Shown: one piece after another, positions 34,976 through 45,948 of the stretch
Layout of the letters: the number at the start of each line of letters is the position of its first letter
Numbering within the stretch: position 1 is the stretch's first letter
Assembly: GCA_000697055.1 (NCBI GenBank)
Contig: JNDT01002248.1
Span: 1-64,000, forward strand
DNA from: Saksenaea vasiformis B4078
Taxonomy: Eukaryota; Mucoromycota; Mucoromycetes; Mucorales; Saksenaeaceae
Reading direction: 5' to 3'
DNA: 64,000 bases
The notes under the pieces: model-generated
The model's input: only the letters and a program-made list of their open reading frames with translations
Databases searched by the model: none
What the model was told of the DNA's origin: nothing
Made by a program: the position numbers and the translations under genes

Positions 34976-36795
34976 ATGGCAACTACCGAGGAACTGCAGT
35001 CGCTCATTCTGAACACACTGAATGACCACAATGTCATTGAAGACTCCAAAGATTTGAAAGCCGTCGATGGCATTATTGTCGACCAGCTTGCACTTCTCGG
35101 TGCTTTGAACAGTCTGAAGTCCAAGGAGGTAACCAACAGACGCAAACGTTGAAGGAAAAACACATACCAACACCCTTTTTATCTTTTGTAAGATGGTCGA
35201 CTATAGCGCAATTGAACGCGAAGTATGGACATTGACGGAGGAAGGTCAACAGCTGGCTAAGAACGGTAGTCACGAAGCCCGTGTGTTCGCTGCCGTACCT
35301 TCTGGCGAGGAGGGTATCCCCATGGCGGAAATCGAGGTTTGATATCTGAAAACACCCTTGAAGAGGAAGTTCCTTCTAACATGATATGACAGGCCTTGCT
35401 CGGTAAGAATGCCAAGCACGGTCAAGGAACTGCCTTCAAGAACAAGTGGATTACCAAAAAGGGAACCAACTTGGTGCGTCTGGTCGATAGCATCGTGGAT
35501 CAGACTCAGAAAGATCTGCAAGAGATTCAAAGCACCTCAACTCACAAGACTCCCAAAGTGCTGGCAGATTTGAAGAAGAGAAAATTGGCTGATAAGCAGT
35601 AAGTACTGAGGATACCTTGCCTTTTCTTTTGTATGCTGATCTATTTCTATTAAAGAAAAGTAACGTCTTACAAGGTCACCAAGGGACCCAGCTTTTCTTT
35701 GGAAATTAAGAAGGAAGCAACAGATATCACTTATGAGATGTTGCAAAGGTAAAGCATAAAGCTTAAGATGGAGGGCCATCTAATCAATGGGAATCCAGTG
35801 GCGAGTGGAAGACAGAGACCTTCAAGAAATACAACTTTGACGCCGCAGGTGTTGCTCCCTCAAGTGGTCATCTTCACCCATTGATGAAAGTGCGCCAGGA
35901 GTTCCGTGAGATTTTCTTTGAGATGGGTTTCAACGAAATGCCTACCAACTGCTACGCTGAATCCAGCTTCTGGAACTTCGATGCTCTTTTCCAACCTCAG
36001 CAACATCCCGCTAGAGATGCACACGATACCTTTTTCTTGTCAGGCAAGTGTTACATGTACACCGAATTTTGTAAGCTGACGTGACAATCTGCAGATCCCG
36101 CCACGAGCGACCGTTTCCCTCGGGAGTTGATGGAAAAAATCAAGGTGACTCACGAGAACGGCGGTGACACCGGATCTATTGGTTACAACTACACCTGGAA
36201 GGAAGAGGAAGCTGGTAAAATGATCTTGCGTACACACACTACTGCAGTCAGTTCCTACATGTTACACAAACTCGCCGAGAAGACAAAGGAAACCGGCGTC
36301 TTCCGTCCTGCAAAGTACTTCTCCATCGATCGTGTGTTCCGTAACGAATCCGTTGATGCAACACATTTGGCAGAATTCCACCAAATCGAAGGTGTGATTG
36401 CAGACAAAAACTTGACTCTGGGTGATCTGATTGGTTTCATGGATGTCTTCTTCAAGAAGATGGGTATGGACAAAATCCGCTTCAAGCCTACATACAACCC
36501 CTATACCGAACCTAGCATGGAGATCTTCTCTTATCACGATGGTTTGAAGAAGTGGGTCGAAATTGGTAACTCTGGTATGTTCCGACCAGAGATGTTGCTG
36601 CCGCTTGGTCTTCCGCCAGACGTGCGCGTCATCGCATGGGGTCTTGGTCTTGAACGACCCACCATGGTGAAATACGGAATTTCTAACATTCGTGATCTGC
36701 TTGGTCACAAGGTCAACCTTGCAATGATTAAGGATTATCCAGTTTGCCGATTAGACAAAAAGATGGGTAGAGAGCTGGTCGGATTAAGCGAATAA
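34976..36795 (+). CDS. FRS2: Phenylalanyl-tRNA synthetase alpha subunit, cytosolic
   Basis: Class II synthetase subunit that charges tRNA-Phe as an alpha2beta2 complex. Six exons: 34976-35128, 35193-35336, 35393-35598, 35656-35748, 35799-36043 and 36095-36795, about 513 residues. The N-terminal winged-helix tRNA-binding region ([18 protein letters not shown]) precedes the catalytic core: [38 protein letters not shown] (motif 2), IEIGNSG-like [15 protein letters not shown] and [13 protein letters not shown] (motif 3). The fifth intron (36044-36094) begins GCAAGT, a GC-AG intron; using any nearby GT would break the frame in a conserved region. All catalytic blocks look intact. Confidence 0.95.
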
Positions 36796-36893
36796 ATAAA
36801 CTTTTCAGCAACATCTTTTTAAACCACGCTGGTCGTTTTAAGTCACTGCGGTTTGCGAAAAACACGCCTCATCAACCGCTTTTGACATTTGAG

Positions 36894-37743
36894 ATGACTA
36901 GGTGAATACTCGCTCGTCCATTGGAATCTAACCTGAACCTCTGCGCAGTGGACGCGATTTATCAGACATTGAAGATGAAGACGCTCTTTTTGAAGAGCTG
37001 GAAAATGAGGAAGATGCCGACATTTCTTACATGAGAGAACGCCGAATCAAAGAGATCCAGCAAGAGTTGGTTGAGCGTTTGAATCAAAGACAGTGCGATT
37101 GACCTTGACGGATAGGATGGAACGACGCCAAGCCATGGAAGAAAATCAGCACGGTCTCTATACAGAAATTGAGAAGGAAAAGGAGTTTATGGATATCACC
37201 ACGAAAGAAAAGTATGTCGTAGGTCACTTTTTCCACAAAGATTTCCGACGTTGCAAGATCATGGACACCCATTTGGAGGTACCGTAATTATTATCAGTAA
37301 CCATTGCTGACCCTCGAATCTGAAGGACCTGGCAAAGAAACATTATGGAACTCGTTTCATCAAGATTGATGTCATGAACGCGCCGTTCTTGGTAGAGAAA
37401 CTTGAGGTTAAGGTGCTTCCATGTGTAATGGCATGGGTGGATGGTTATGCAAAGATAAAGTAAGGCAACGTATATGTACCTGAGTGATCGCAGGCTAATG
37501 ATCAATACTAGACTCGTCGGATTTGACGAACTTGGAAATACCGACGGTTTCTCGACAGCTCTGCTGGAGTTAAAGTTAACTAACGCTGGTATGTGTCTCG
37601 TGTGTCTTCGTTACGGGATATTGGTTTGCTTATCTTGTCTTGGCGTAGGTGCTTTGAAAAAGAAAGAGGAAAACGTCAATATCCGACCCAATCGGTCCAT
37701 ATTTCAAAGCAAGCCGGACGACGAGTCTGATGATGATGAATAA
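36894..37743 (+). CDS. PLP1: Phosducin-like thioredoxin-fold protein, TXNDC9/Plp1 type
   Basis: Co-chaperone thought to modulate CCT-dependent folding of tubulin and actin. Exon 1 is only 8 nt coding (ATG ACT AG, 36894-36901), then an intron to 36948. The next exon encodes SGRDLSDIEDEDALFEELEN and RERRIKEIQQEL. To continue in frame into MERRQAMEENQHGLYTEI a 23-nt GT-AG segment (37093-37115) must be removed, or a frameshift exists. The thioredoxin fold follows: VVGHFFHKDFRRCKIMD, FIKIDVMNAPFLVEKLEVKV and LVGFDELGNTDGF, with an acidic C terminus. The single Cys in RRCKI is typical of the non-redox phosducin-like branch. The family is clear; the 5' model is less certain. Confidence 0.85.
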
Positions 37744-38388
37744 CACAACTGCATACAAAGAAAATCCCCTTTGCCATAATCAATTTTTTTTTTTTTACAT
37801 TTAAATTCTGTTCGTATCGTGTGCTCAAAAACAGTAAAATTTCAGGAAATAGAGGATTTTTCCTATATTTCTACGTTACTTTTTAAACTGTGTGGAGATG
37901 ACTGCAAGTAAGCTCCGCGTTGGGACTTATTTCGTTTTGCGTGCTGTACTCTTGGATGGTACTTAGAATCTGTTATTGGAGTAAGTTGATGCGCCCACAG
38001 AATCTGCAGCGCGCAACACTGTACTACTGGCCGTTGTTGCCAGTGTCTCCTCCACGTCGCACCCATCATTCATGGCACTGAATCGATCACCACTCTCAGG
38101 GGATTGTGCTTTGGAGGTAAGTAAACTAGTCCACGTATCATTCTATTCAGTAAAAGTGTATTTAATAAACAGTAAGTACGTCACTGTGATAAAGACATGC
38201 GCAACCACTCAAAATAAAGCTTAACAGATGAATAGAATGTTTTTAGTCTTCTAGACTATGGTTTAAAAGGATGCAACTCTGGTTAACCTGAATAATGGAC
38301 CTTACATCGTTTTCAAAACAGCATGTATAATTTTTTTTAGTATTTGATGGTTGATAAAATGGCTATCCTTTCAAGCTCATCTATGCAA
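37744..38388. other. Spacer between two convergent genes
   Basis: 3' flanks of the Plp1-like (plus) and Wbp1 (minus) genes. A T-run lies near 37784-37796 and AATAAA-type signals occur around 38163 and 38212. No gene supported. Confidence 0.45.
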
Positions 38389-39979
38389 CTAGTGCGCCTT
38401 CTTCTTGGATTTGGTCTCGGATTTGGCCTCTCGGCTACCCCATGTGCATAACCAAACGGCGCTGAAAGTTATAAAGCCTACAATCATACTTGCCACAGAA
38501 GCATAATAGGGATAGGCCGCAGTCAAGTAGCGAGGGTATTCGTTATGTCTGTATGGGCGGATGGCAATGGTATCTTCGACAGAAAGATACGTAAGTCCCG
38601 TCCTCTTGTAGTTGACGCGGAAGGTGAACACGCCGTAGACATCAGGCAATCGTAACTGAGTCTCGAAACGACCACCAGCAGAAGATGCTTGCTTCAGGGT
38701 TGTACGGATGTAAGGATCCAGCATAATGATTTCGAGTTGGATGTCATTTGCTTTGAAAGGAACCCAAGCGTCATTCTTGTACTCAGAAATATCAAGTTCA
38801 TATACCTATCAACGGTTAGAGTGGTCGTCCAAATAGCATTTGCACTTACAATATCGTCCTTCACCCGGTAAGCTTCGGGCTGCTCTGTTTCGTTCTGCTT
38901 AGAGTGATGATGATGATCCACTCTAAGGACGCTCTTTTCCTGGAAGGTCCACTTTGTCAATTCGGTGATAAATTCTTCATTGCCAGATTTCTCGAAGCTG
39001 TTCAACAAACCATTAGCTGTTTAATCAGAAGGGCGAGATACAAACACTTACGCTTTGATAGAACCGTCAGCGAGTTTCTGTTCAGCAGGTGCATCAAAAG
39101 ATCTTTACACATGTTAGAAAAATAACATCCATGTATATAAAAGACATACTTGTCCGAGAAAATATCCAAGGAACCCACAAATGTTGCGCGAGCTGAGTTT
39201 CGGGCTTGCATGGCGGCCACGAGATCGACAGGCTCATTCACCTTTTGATTCTCGTTGTATCGATTAGCGCTGAAAGCAGTGGATTCTGATGTCAAGACAT
39301 TGGCGGATAGGGGCAATGAGCCTACTGAGAGTCCAATGCCATTGTAGACAACTGGCGCTGTGACACCATCAACAATGGAAGGGTTTGTCGTCTTGGATGT
39401 AGTAATGACACGGTGCTCACTATCCGTAGATTGATGATCAAATACTTTGCTACCACGAGGATCAAATTCGACATCGAACTCGCCGGCCAAATCGCGAACA
39501 GTGCTGCTGGGATCGTTTCCGGATGCCACTAAAAGGTTGCCTCCCTTATTAACGAATTTTACAAGATTCACGTTGGAAAGAGCTTGATGCTTTGCCAAGT
39601 CTAACATAGACAGAATTTAGTTGGTTCTTGCGCCAAAAAATCAGTATAAACTCACTGTTGGCTTTGGGTGCGAAATGAATAATATGGTCGTAGCGTGCTC
39701 TGCCAAAATATTCAAGCACGGTCGATTCATCGTTGGCATCCTTGAAATCAAGAGCAAATTCTCTTTCTAGTCCATTGTAAGTACATCCAGACTTTTAGAA
39801 AGTTAACTATGGAACATACCCTGCAATGTGTTCCAGAAACGAGAGTACGAGTCTTTGTCTGCGATGTTGTCCAGAAGTACAAGAACACGATCACCACTAA
39901 CGGATTTGGCTTCTGTAGCAGAAAGTGAAATCAAAAGGGACGAGATGACAACCGTCACCAACGAAGTGATGCCTCTCAT
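38389..39979 (-). CDS. WBP1: Oligosaccharyltransferase subunit Wbp1/OST48
   Basis: ER-membrane subunit of the complex that N-glycosylates nascent proteins. ATG at 39979-39977, stop 38391-38389, about six exons. The N terminus is a signal peptide (LVTVVISSLLISLSAT) followed by RVLVLLDNIADKDSYSRFW. Next come the luminal GIFT-like region with YDHIIHFAPKA, FVNKGGNLLVASG and EFDVEFDPRGS, then the beta-rich segment DVYGVFTFRVNYKRTGLTYL. One C-terminal transmembrane helix (YYASVASMIVGFITFSAVWL) is followed by the cytosolic KSKKKAH, a dilysine-type ER retention tail. Length and order match the family. Confidence 0.94.
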
Positions 39980-40099
39980 CGTTTTTTAATCGTGTGGTTG
40001 TCGCGTAGAAATACGTAGAACCCGAAATTTTATGATGCAGTGACGTAGTGTTTTTTTCATGAAGTACTTTTATTCTTGTCAGCACACATTTCGTTAGTT

Positions 40100-41190
40100 C
40101 AGTATTCTTATAAATATGATATATTCTAGTGGTAGTAGTAGTCTTTTTTTTATTCTTCATCTTTTTGTACTTCCAGAAAAAGTGAGTCTTATAACATAGC
40201 AACTGTAGAAGATCGAAGATCACTAAACCCGTGCTTCGACTTAAAGACGATGCTTTTTCTTTATTTACTTTTGACTGTTTTTTATCATCATCTTTGAGTG
40301 GAAAGGCGTGCGTTTGGATGCAGCTCCTCTCTTTCCCATTTCTCCTCCATATCTTCGAATTGTTTTTTGATTGCCATGATCTTCTCTTTGGAATAGGTGT
40401 TGCAGGCTTTAAACTTTCTAAAAAATTTTGCATCTTTTGCTCCAGCTTTCTTTTTTCCTCTGCTACATCTACTTCTGCCTCTATCGAATGTGCATTCGCG
40501 GTCGGTTCATTTGTATCGTAAGGCAATACTGCATCAGTGATGAGATACGTATGCTAGCAGCAAGATGTATATGACTTTTACCTTGCAGAACGTTTAGTGT
40601 AGGATTGACACGCTTCAGTAAGGACATGTGTTTACATGCTAAGCGGCGCCAGCTAAAATCTCTACAAGTGCAGGAAATCATGGTGCAATCTTGCACTTCG
40701 ATGTGGTGGACGATGCCTTCCTGCGAAAACGATCGAACCGTATGCTCAGATACCATTTCTCCTAGAACTGCATCTGGTATCTGAAGAGCAGCGATCTCTC
40801 GTTTTCTTCTCTCTTTCTGCAGGACCCATTCTTCCAATGTTCAATGTTACACGCGTCGTATTCATTTTGAAATCAAATTCGACGTCGTGTGTCAAGATGT
40901 AGATCAAGCGATCTACTCGTCTGTTACGCTTGCGCTTGAGGTACGTTGACTTGAGTTGGTTGTGCCAGCTTTCCACGTACTTGTTGGTTTCCAAGTTGGT
41001 AAACACCTGCGGTTGGAAAGCTGCGCACCAGTTCTTCATCTTGTTGTTAGCTAGCCATTGCTCGTCAAAATATTGCAGGAAAGATGTGTGTTGCTTATTA
41101 TCTGCAATAAACTTTGTCTCCTTTTCCTCGGCACGCGAAGGATCCCTTTCCCACATTAGCGACTTCAAGGGAGTAATAATTTGTGGGTGC
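40100..41190 (-). pseudogene. C-terminal half of a MULE-type transposase with SWIM zinc finger, frameshifted
   Basis: Minus-strand frames encode FLQYFDEQWLANNKMKNWCA, NKYVESWHNQLKSTYLKRKR and RRVDRLIYILTHDVE, then after a frame change EERRKRE-like LQKERRKREIAALQ and the SWIM finger SCTCRDFSWRRLACKHMSLL (C-x-C...C-x-H). An intron (about 40528-40581) joins a coiled-coil end. The DDE catalytic domain that should precede this is absent, so the copy is 5'-truncated near 41190. The frame change is caused by a perfect tandem duplication CAATGTT at 40835-40848; removing one unit restores VTLEEWVLQ. Its 3' limit is unclear. Confidence 0.7.
40835..40848. repeat. 7-bp tandem duplication CAATGTT x2
   Basis: Two adjacent copies of CAATGTT inside the MULE coding region shift the reading frame. 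The size suits a transposon excision footprint or replication slippage. Confidence 0.75.
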
Positions 41191-42172
41191 GCATTTTTAT
41201 TTTCCGGCTACAGCGCCAACCTTCGCTCATTTGCGGATATGTTTCATCCATGCACGAGCCACATAAAACAAATACAATGAGGGTGATGGTGTTTGGGAAG
41301 GCGATAGAGATGACTGTGTACTTGGCGATGCTTGCAATCAATCATCATCTTGTGAACGATTCAAGGTCGTAGTGATCCCTCAGGAACGTCAGCCGTTGCA
41401 TCAAGGGTTGTGTCTGTCGTATTCCGACATCCTTTTCAGTCATTGTCAGAGACATTACCATCCAATAATTGGTAACTGCCGTAAATGATTCTGATTTCTA
41501 CCGCGGGATTAGTTTGAGCACAGACTGTGTTGCTTGCTCGTTTCTTTATCTTTCAATCCTACTGATCCTTCATCCATAAATGAACTTCTGTTTTTTCTTG
41601 CACTCTTTTTTTCGTGAATATTCTTCAAAATACGGAGGACTGATGCATGTTTTGAGTGATTAGGTACTTCCTAAGTAGTTGCGCAGCAAAGCTATCTTAT
41701 TTTGAATCCCAAATAAAGTGAGTGACATAAGAGTGCGTCAAAAGCAGCACCTGCAAAAAGTCTAGACACTCACAGTGAAAGAAAAGGAGGGATACACTGT
41801 TGTTTGTGTATGGTCTGAACATTATCTCGTGCCTTTTCAAAGCAAGTAACTCTCAGGGAGCTCGCATCCAATGTTCTTGCTGCCATTTGAATGAACTATG
41901 TCCGTGCTGGTTACGTCCACCTCCTTGATCCCGCGTATGCTGCCTCTTCATGCGGCAGTAAAACAAAGAACAAGTTGCGCACATGTGGCTAGTTTATCTG
42001 CGAAACAGGATCATGACCTGATATTGAGCATTGTTAGAAGAACAAAGAAACGTCATGATTAATTTTGAATGACAACAATGAAAACACATAATGACCACAT
42101 TCCAAAACAGCTTTTTACTTCTCTATCCGCTTTTTACTTCTCCACCCTTCTATCCACTTTTTACTTATTTTT
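41191..42172. other. Spacer upstream of the Fanzor gene
   Basis: No conserved ORF. A T/C-rich tract (about 42105-42170) with repeated CTTTTTACTT units precedes the Fanzor start codon and may be its leader. Confidence 0.4.
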
Positions 42173-45100
42173 ATGGAACCTATTGTCGAGAAAGAAGAAG
42201 AAGGAGTAGGACCACCCGCACAACGGCAGAGGCAACGCTACAGGCACTCGATTTTGCCACGGGATCGAGGACGCTTTCAGCGGGTTACAAGAAAAATAAA
42301 AGTATCGAATTTTCTCAGGCCACAGTTTGGCCATCTAAGGGTGAGTAAACTACGACACATCTATTGCTTACTCATATATTTCGTGTAGCAACGTTTCCGG
42401 CGTATCGCCGAGCAGTATTACGTCCTTCGACGTGACGCTTTGAACCTGGCAAACCTACACGTCCGTCGCTGGGCGGAAGAGGGACACGTCCACGGAAACT
42501 TCACATTTCCACCAATTGCTACTCGAGAATTTTGGAGAGCGGCATTCAGATTTGTTCAGTACAGGCCCTTACACATCAACACCACCCAAACTGTAAGTGT
42601 GTACATGCAGGGAGGTGGTCAAGTATTCATGTCTTTATTTTGTAGCCATCGTGGGAACGAAGACTTTGGACTACGGCGATTGATCACTTCGAGCCGTTGC
42701 GAAAGGACGAACATGGTGGGTGTAAGTTAGCATTGATCGATTGAAAATGCATGATATTAATCTCGACATAATAGATCTGTACGCTATCGAAAAGATCGAG
42801 GGATTTTTCATCGAGATGCCTGATCCATTTGCAATCAATGCAATACAAAGTATAAGATAGTCTTCCAGTGATTATATATCTAACATGCCCATAGATGTTC
42901 GCAGGCACCTCGTGAATAATGTATCGACATATTTGCGATTTGTATGGTTGGCCTATTTTCGCGCTTTGAAAGAGCGCCATCAAGGCTTCTTGCCTGGGGG
43001 AGGACCCGCGGCTCATGGTACGAAACAAGTTCGAATAAATCTCACTAACAATGGTTCTTCTAGCTCGATTCGCCGTTACTCGTATCACAAATCATGAACC
43101 ACTAGAGGACCATCACTGGCAAGATATGCCTTTCAGAGGCGAACTGCTGACTTTTTTTGAGTAAATACCTTGTGATTAATTTCATTGTTAATCATACCAA
43201 CTGTCACAGGACCCAATACAATCTGTACCAGACTCACCTCGGTGATATCCTGATTGACGAGGTCGATCCAGAAGATGAAGGGACCCATCCACTTTTTCCA
43301 AGGATTGTGAAATACACAGTTCAATATGACGGTAGCCGTTGGTCTATCCTGCCTATAGCAACACATCAAATCGGTTACTTCCCGATTACGGGGAGGGGTC
43401 TATGGAAAATCCTACGTGATACCTTCCTTGCGAATGAGGCAGTTCCTCCACTGTTTGTGGTAAGTGAGCGTATCCTGGTTTTAAGTCGTCATGTACATTA
43501 AATGCTCTGATTCTAGCGTGAGAATCCAAGACGGAGACAACTACGGTATTGCAGTCTCAAAGAATTTGACGCTCTTGTTCGAGATCCCGTCTGGCGAGAA
43601 ATTTTTTGGGAACAACTGTTTAACATCGATAAGTGTCAGAAAAATCGCTGGCGGTGGAATAATGAACGTAGGTTGCTGTGTTTCCGAACTGCTGCTAATT
43701 AATTTATATTCTAGCTGTCGTTAATGCTGAACGTACTGCTCTTGAATTTGCTTACTATTTTGAAACGGATGGTGTAGGCGCATCTGTGGTATTCGAGTGT
43801 CGCAAACACGGTAGGAGGAAAATGGCATGCTTCTTCCTGTCCTCATACTTTGTTAAGAACATTTTCCCTCCTCCCAAAGGGATTTTCGGCTCCTACCCCG
43901 GAACATGGACCTTGGCTCATGGACGAAGGGTATTTATCATCTTAACAAGGAACCGATAGGTCTGGCACAGGAGCGTCTCGCGGAGTCAAGGATCGTCGGC
44001 CTTGACCCGGGAATACGATCGTTGTTCAGCGCGGTGGACACCAATGAGCCGTTAGTGACTCGTGAGCTGCGCAATGCCCACACAGCCACAATCAGCAACA
44101 ATGAATATCAGTAAGTCCACTTTGCCATATGATGATCGATGATCGTTAACAGGTCTTTTAAGACTCCGATCCATGTTCTCGTGGGCCAAGCAAACGGAAT
44201 TAAAATCACGTCGGGATGCATCCATGCAACAATATTACGACGAAATTGCGGAGAACCCGCCTACAGTCGCTACCACGGTGGAGTTCAGAAGATATATACA
44301 AACACTCGGTCGTATACATCGACCGTAGGTAGAGCATTTATCTGAGGATATTCGACTATACTAAAGTGATTACTAGCATGTACGACTTTAACTGTGCTTA
44401 TCGCCATCGCGAAAATCGGATGCTCTTGTACTCTGCACGACGTAGTACGTTAAATGTACTGGCTGACAGGGTATCTACGGGTTCGCCCCGAGACGTAAGT
44501 GACAACATCTCTAATTATAGATCTAATGTCTATGTTTCGGATAGGATTTGATCCAGCCGCATTATAAATCTACAAGATCAAAAAGGAAGCGCCGGCGGCG
44601 GCGGTTAAGAGAAAATATTCAACAGCAGCAGTAGCCGACCATCGTCGCATATGGTGATGCGGATTTGAAGCCTACAATGAGGGGTCTCGGTCCGTTACCA
44701 GTGAAGGTATATGTTACATACTTTCCATTCAGATAATGCTAACTTAAAAACACATGCTAGCAATTCCGGAAAATACTCGCGCAGAAGTGCCTTGTTATAC
44801 TAATAGACGAATATAACACTTCAAAAGTGTGCTCCAGCTGTGATAATGACACGCAGCAGTTTGTGACGCCCATTTCACGGTGTCAGCACAAGTAAGTCAC
44901 TGGTTTTTGCAAGCTCATACCAATTAACATTGTGGAATCCTTAGAACGAAAATGCTCCGTCGTCCGGGCGGCGATCGTCGCAAAAGATACTGTTTGAACG
45001 AAGAAAATGTCATATTGCAAAGGACTTCGCAATGCCCTGAGTTGCAACCATTACGTGAGGATCAGATCATACCGAAAGCAAGTTTCATTAACAGCATTCA

Positions 45101-45624
45101 TGATAGCTTTGAACGATTTCCGCTGCCAGGTCTATCCGATTAAGTTGTGCAACCAACATCAGTTGGGAGGCGCTGGCATGGAACATGGAGAACAAAGGCC
45201 ACTGGTATGTAATTCCTGTGTGAAAGTACGAAGCTAAGGTTTTCTTTAGTTTTGGAATCGCGACGTCAATGCGGGTAGAAACATGCGGCGGATTCTGGTA
45301 GCATACATGGAAGGTGACATGCAATTGCAGACAGGCCCGCTGCATTACGTCGTCCACAACAGCAACAGCAACAGCAACAGCAACAACAACAAGAACAATA
45401 ACCTGCACCCCTTGGTGGTGCTAGGCCGTAAGGAACGGCCAACTAGCCTCTCGTTAGGAACTGGGAGAGCTTCGTAAGTACCATTTCAAATGTTTATGAC
45501 GACGTTCTTATTTTCTTTGTGACTTAGGGCTCTTCCAATAAGCATGATTTACTGGCGCTCCGTGAAATTCGATGCCCGACACAGAATGTGCGGCTCCAAT
45601 GTGGACGCACAGGGTTGGCTCTAA
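42173..45624 (+). CDS. Fanzor (eukaryotic TnpB-like RuvC nuclease), with one in-frame stop
   Basis: About 18 exons spliced by eye in one frame, giving roughly 840 residues. Start ATG 42173 (MEPIVEKEEE), stop 45622-45624. The N-terminal half is basic (RQRQRYRHS, RRWAEEGHVHG) and then alpha-helical (WPI-type WERRLWTTAIDHFEPLR). The split RuvC domain carries three acidic motifs: GLDPGIRSLFSA (Asp 44004-44006), ILIDEYNTSKVCSSC (Glu 44809-44811, running into a CxxC zinc pair) and FWNRDVNAGRN (Asp 45262-45264). A VAYGDADL strand and a YGD-type turn precede RuvC-II as in Fanzor/TnpB. Family knowledge: Fanzors are eukaryotic RNA-guided DNA endonucleases related to TnpB. The frame contains a TAG at 44632-44634, after three CAG codons, between RuvC-I and RuvC-II; no intron that removes it keeps frame. 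So either a recent nonsense mutation or an error. The C-terminal part has a Ser/Asn repeat and an ERPTSLSLGTGRA block. Confidence 0.85.
45357..45395 (+). repeat. AACAGC/AAC microsatellite within the Fanzor gene
   Basis: Five AACAGC-type units followed by AAC repeats code for a Ser/Asn tract just after RuvC-III. A hypervariable linker is the simplest reading. Confidence 0.7.
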
Positions 45625-45948
45625 CCTAAGCAAGATTAAAGAAATTTGTGATAAACAAACCCAATATTCCATGATTAAACAATAGATACACTACTTTTTG
45701 CATAATGTTTGTTAATCATATTGACTTGTTGATGAACGCATGTTCCAAACGATAGATAATACGAACACGAATAGACTTTCTTTAAGAGCAACGGTAAATG
45801 ACTTGACCTAAAGAGTACAAGTAAGGCCCAAGGTTTCCATCAGTAACTTACTGAAAAACAGTAGCATATCGCAAAAGCCCATTTCATCACTTCGACTGTG
45901 TGACTGTTTAGTAGTTGATGAACATCTGCGTGAACTCGCAGCCGAACC
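45625..45948. other. Spacer between Fanzor stop and NPT1; possible guide-RNA zone
   Basis: In TnpB and described Fanzors the guide RNA is transcribed from the 3' end of, and beyond, the nuclease gene. This short spacer shows no ORF. It has a weak inverted motif (ATGATTAA near 45671 and TTAATCAT near 45712) and a repeated GTTGATGAAC (about 45729 and 45916). It also must hold the NPT1 promoter. No RNA is demonstrated. Confidence 0.3.
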
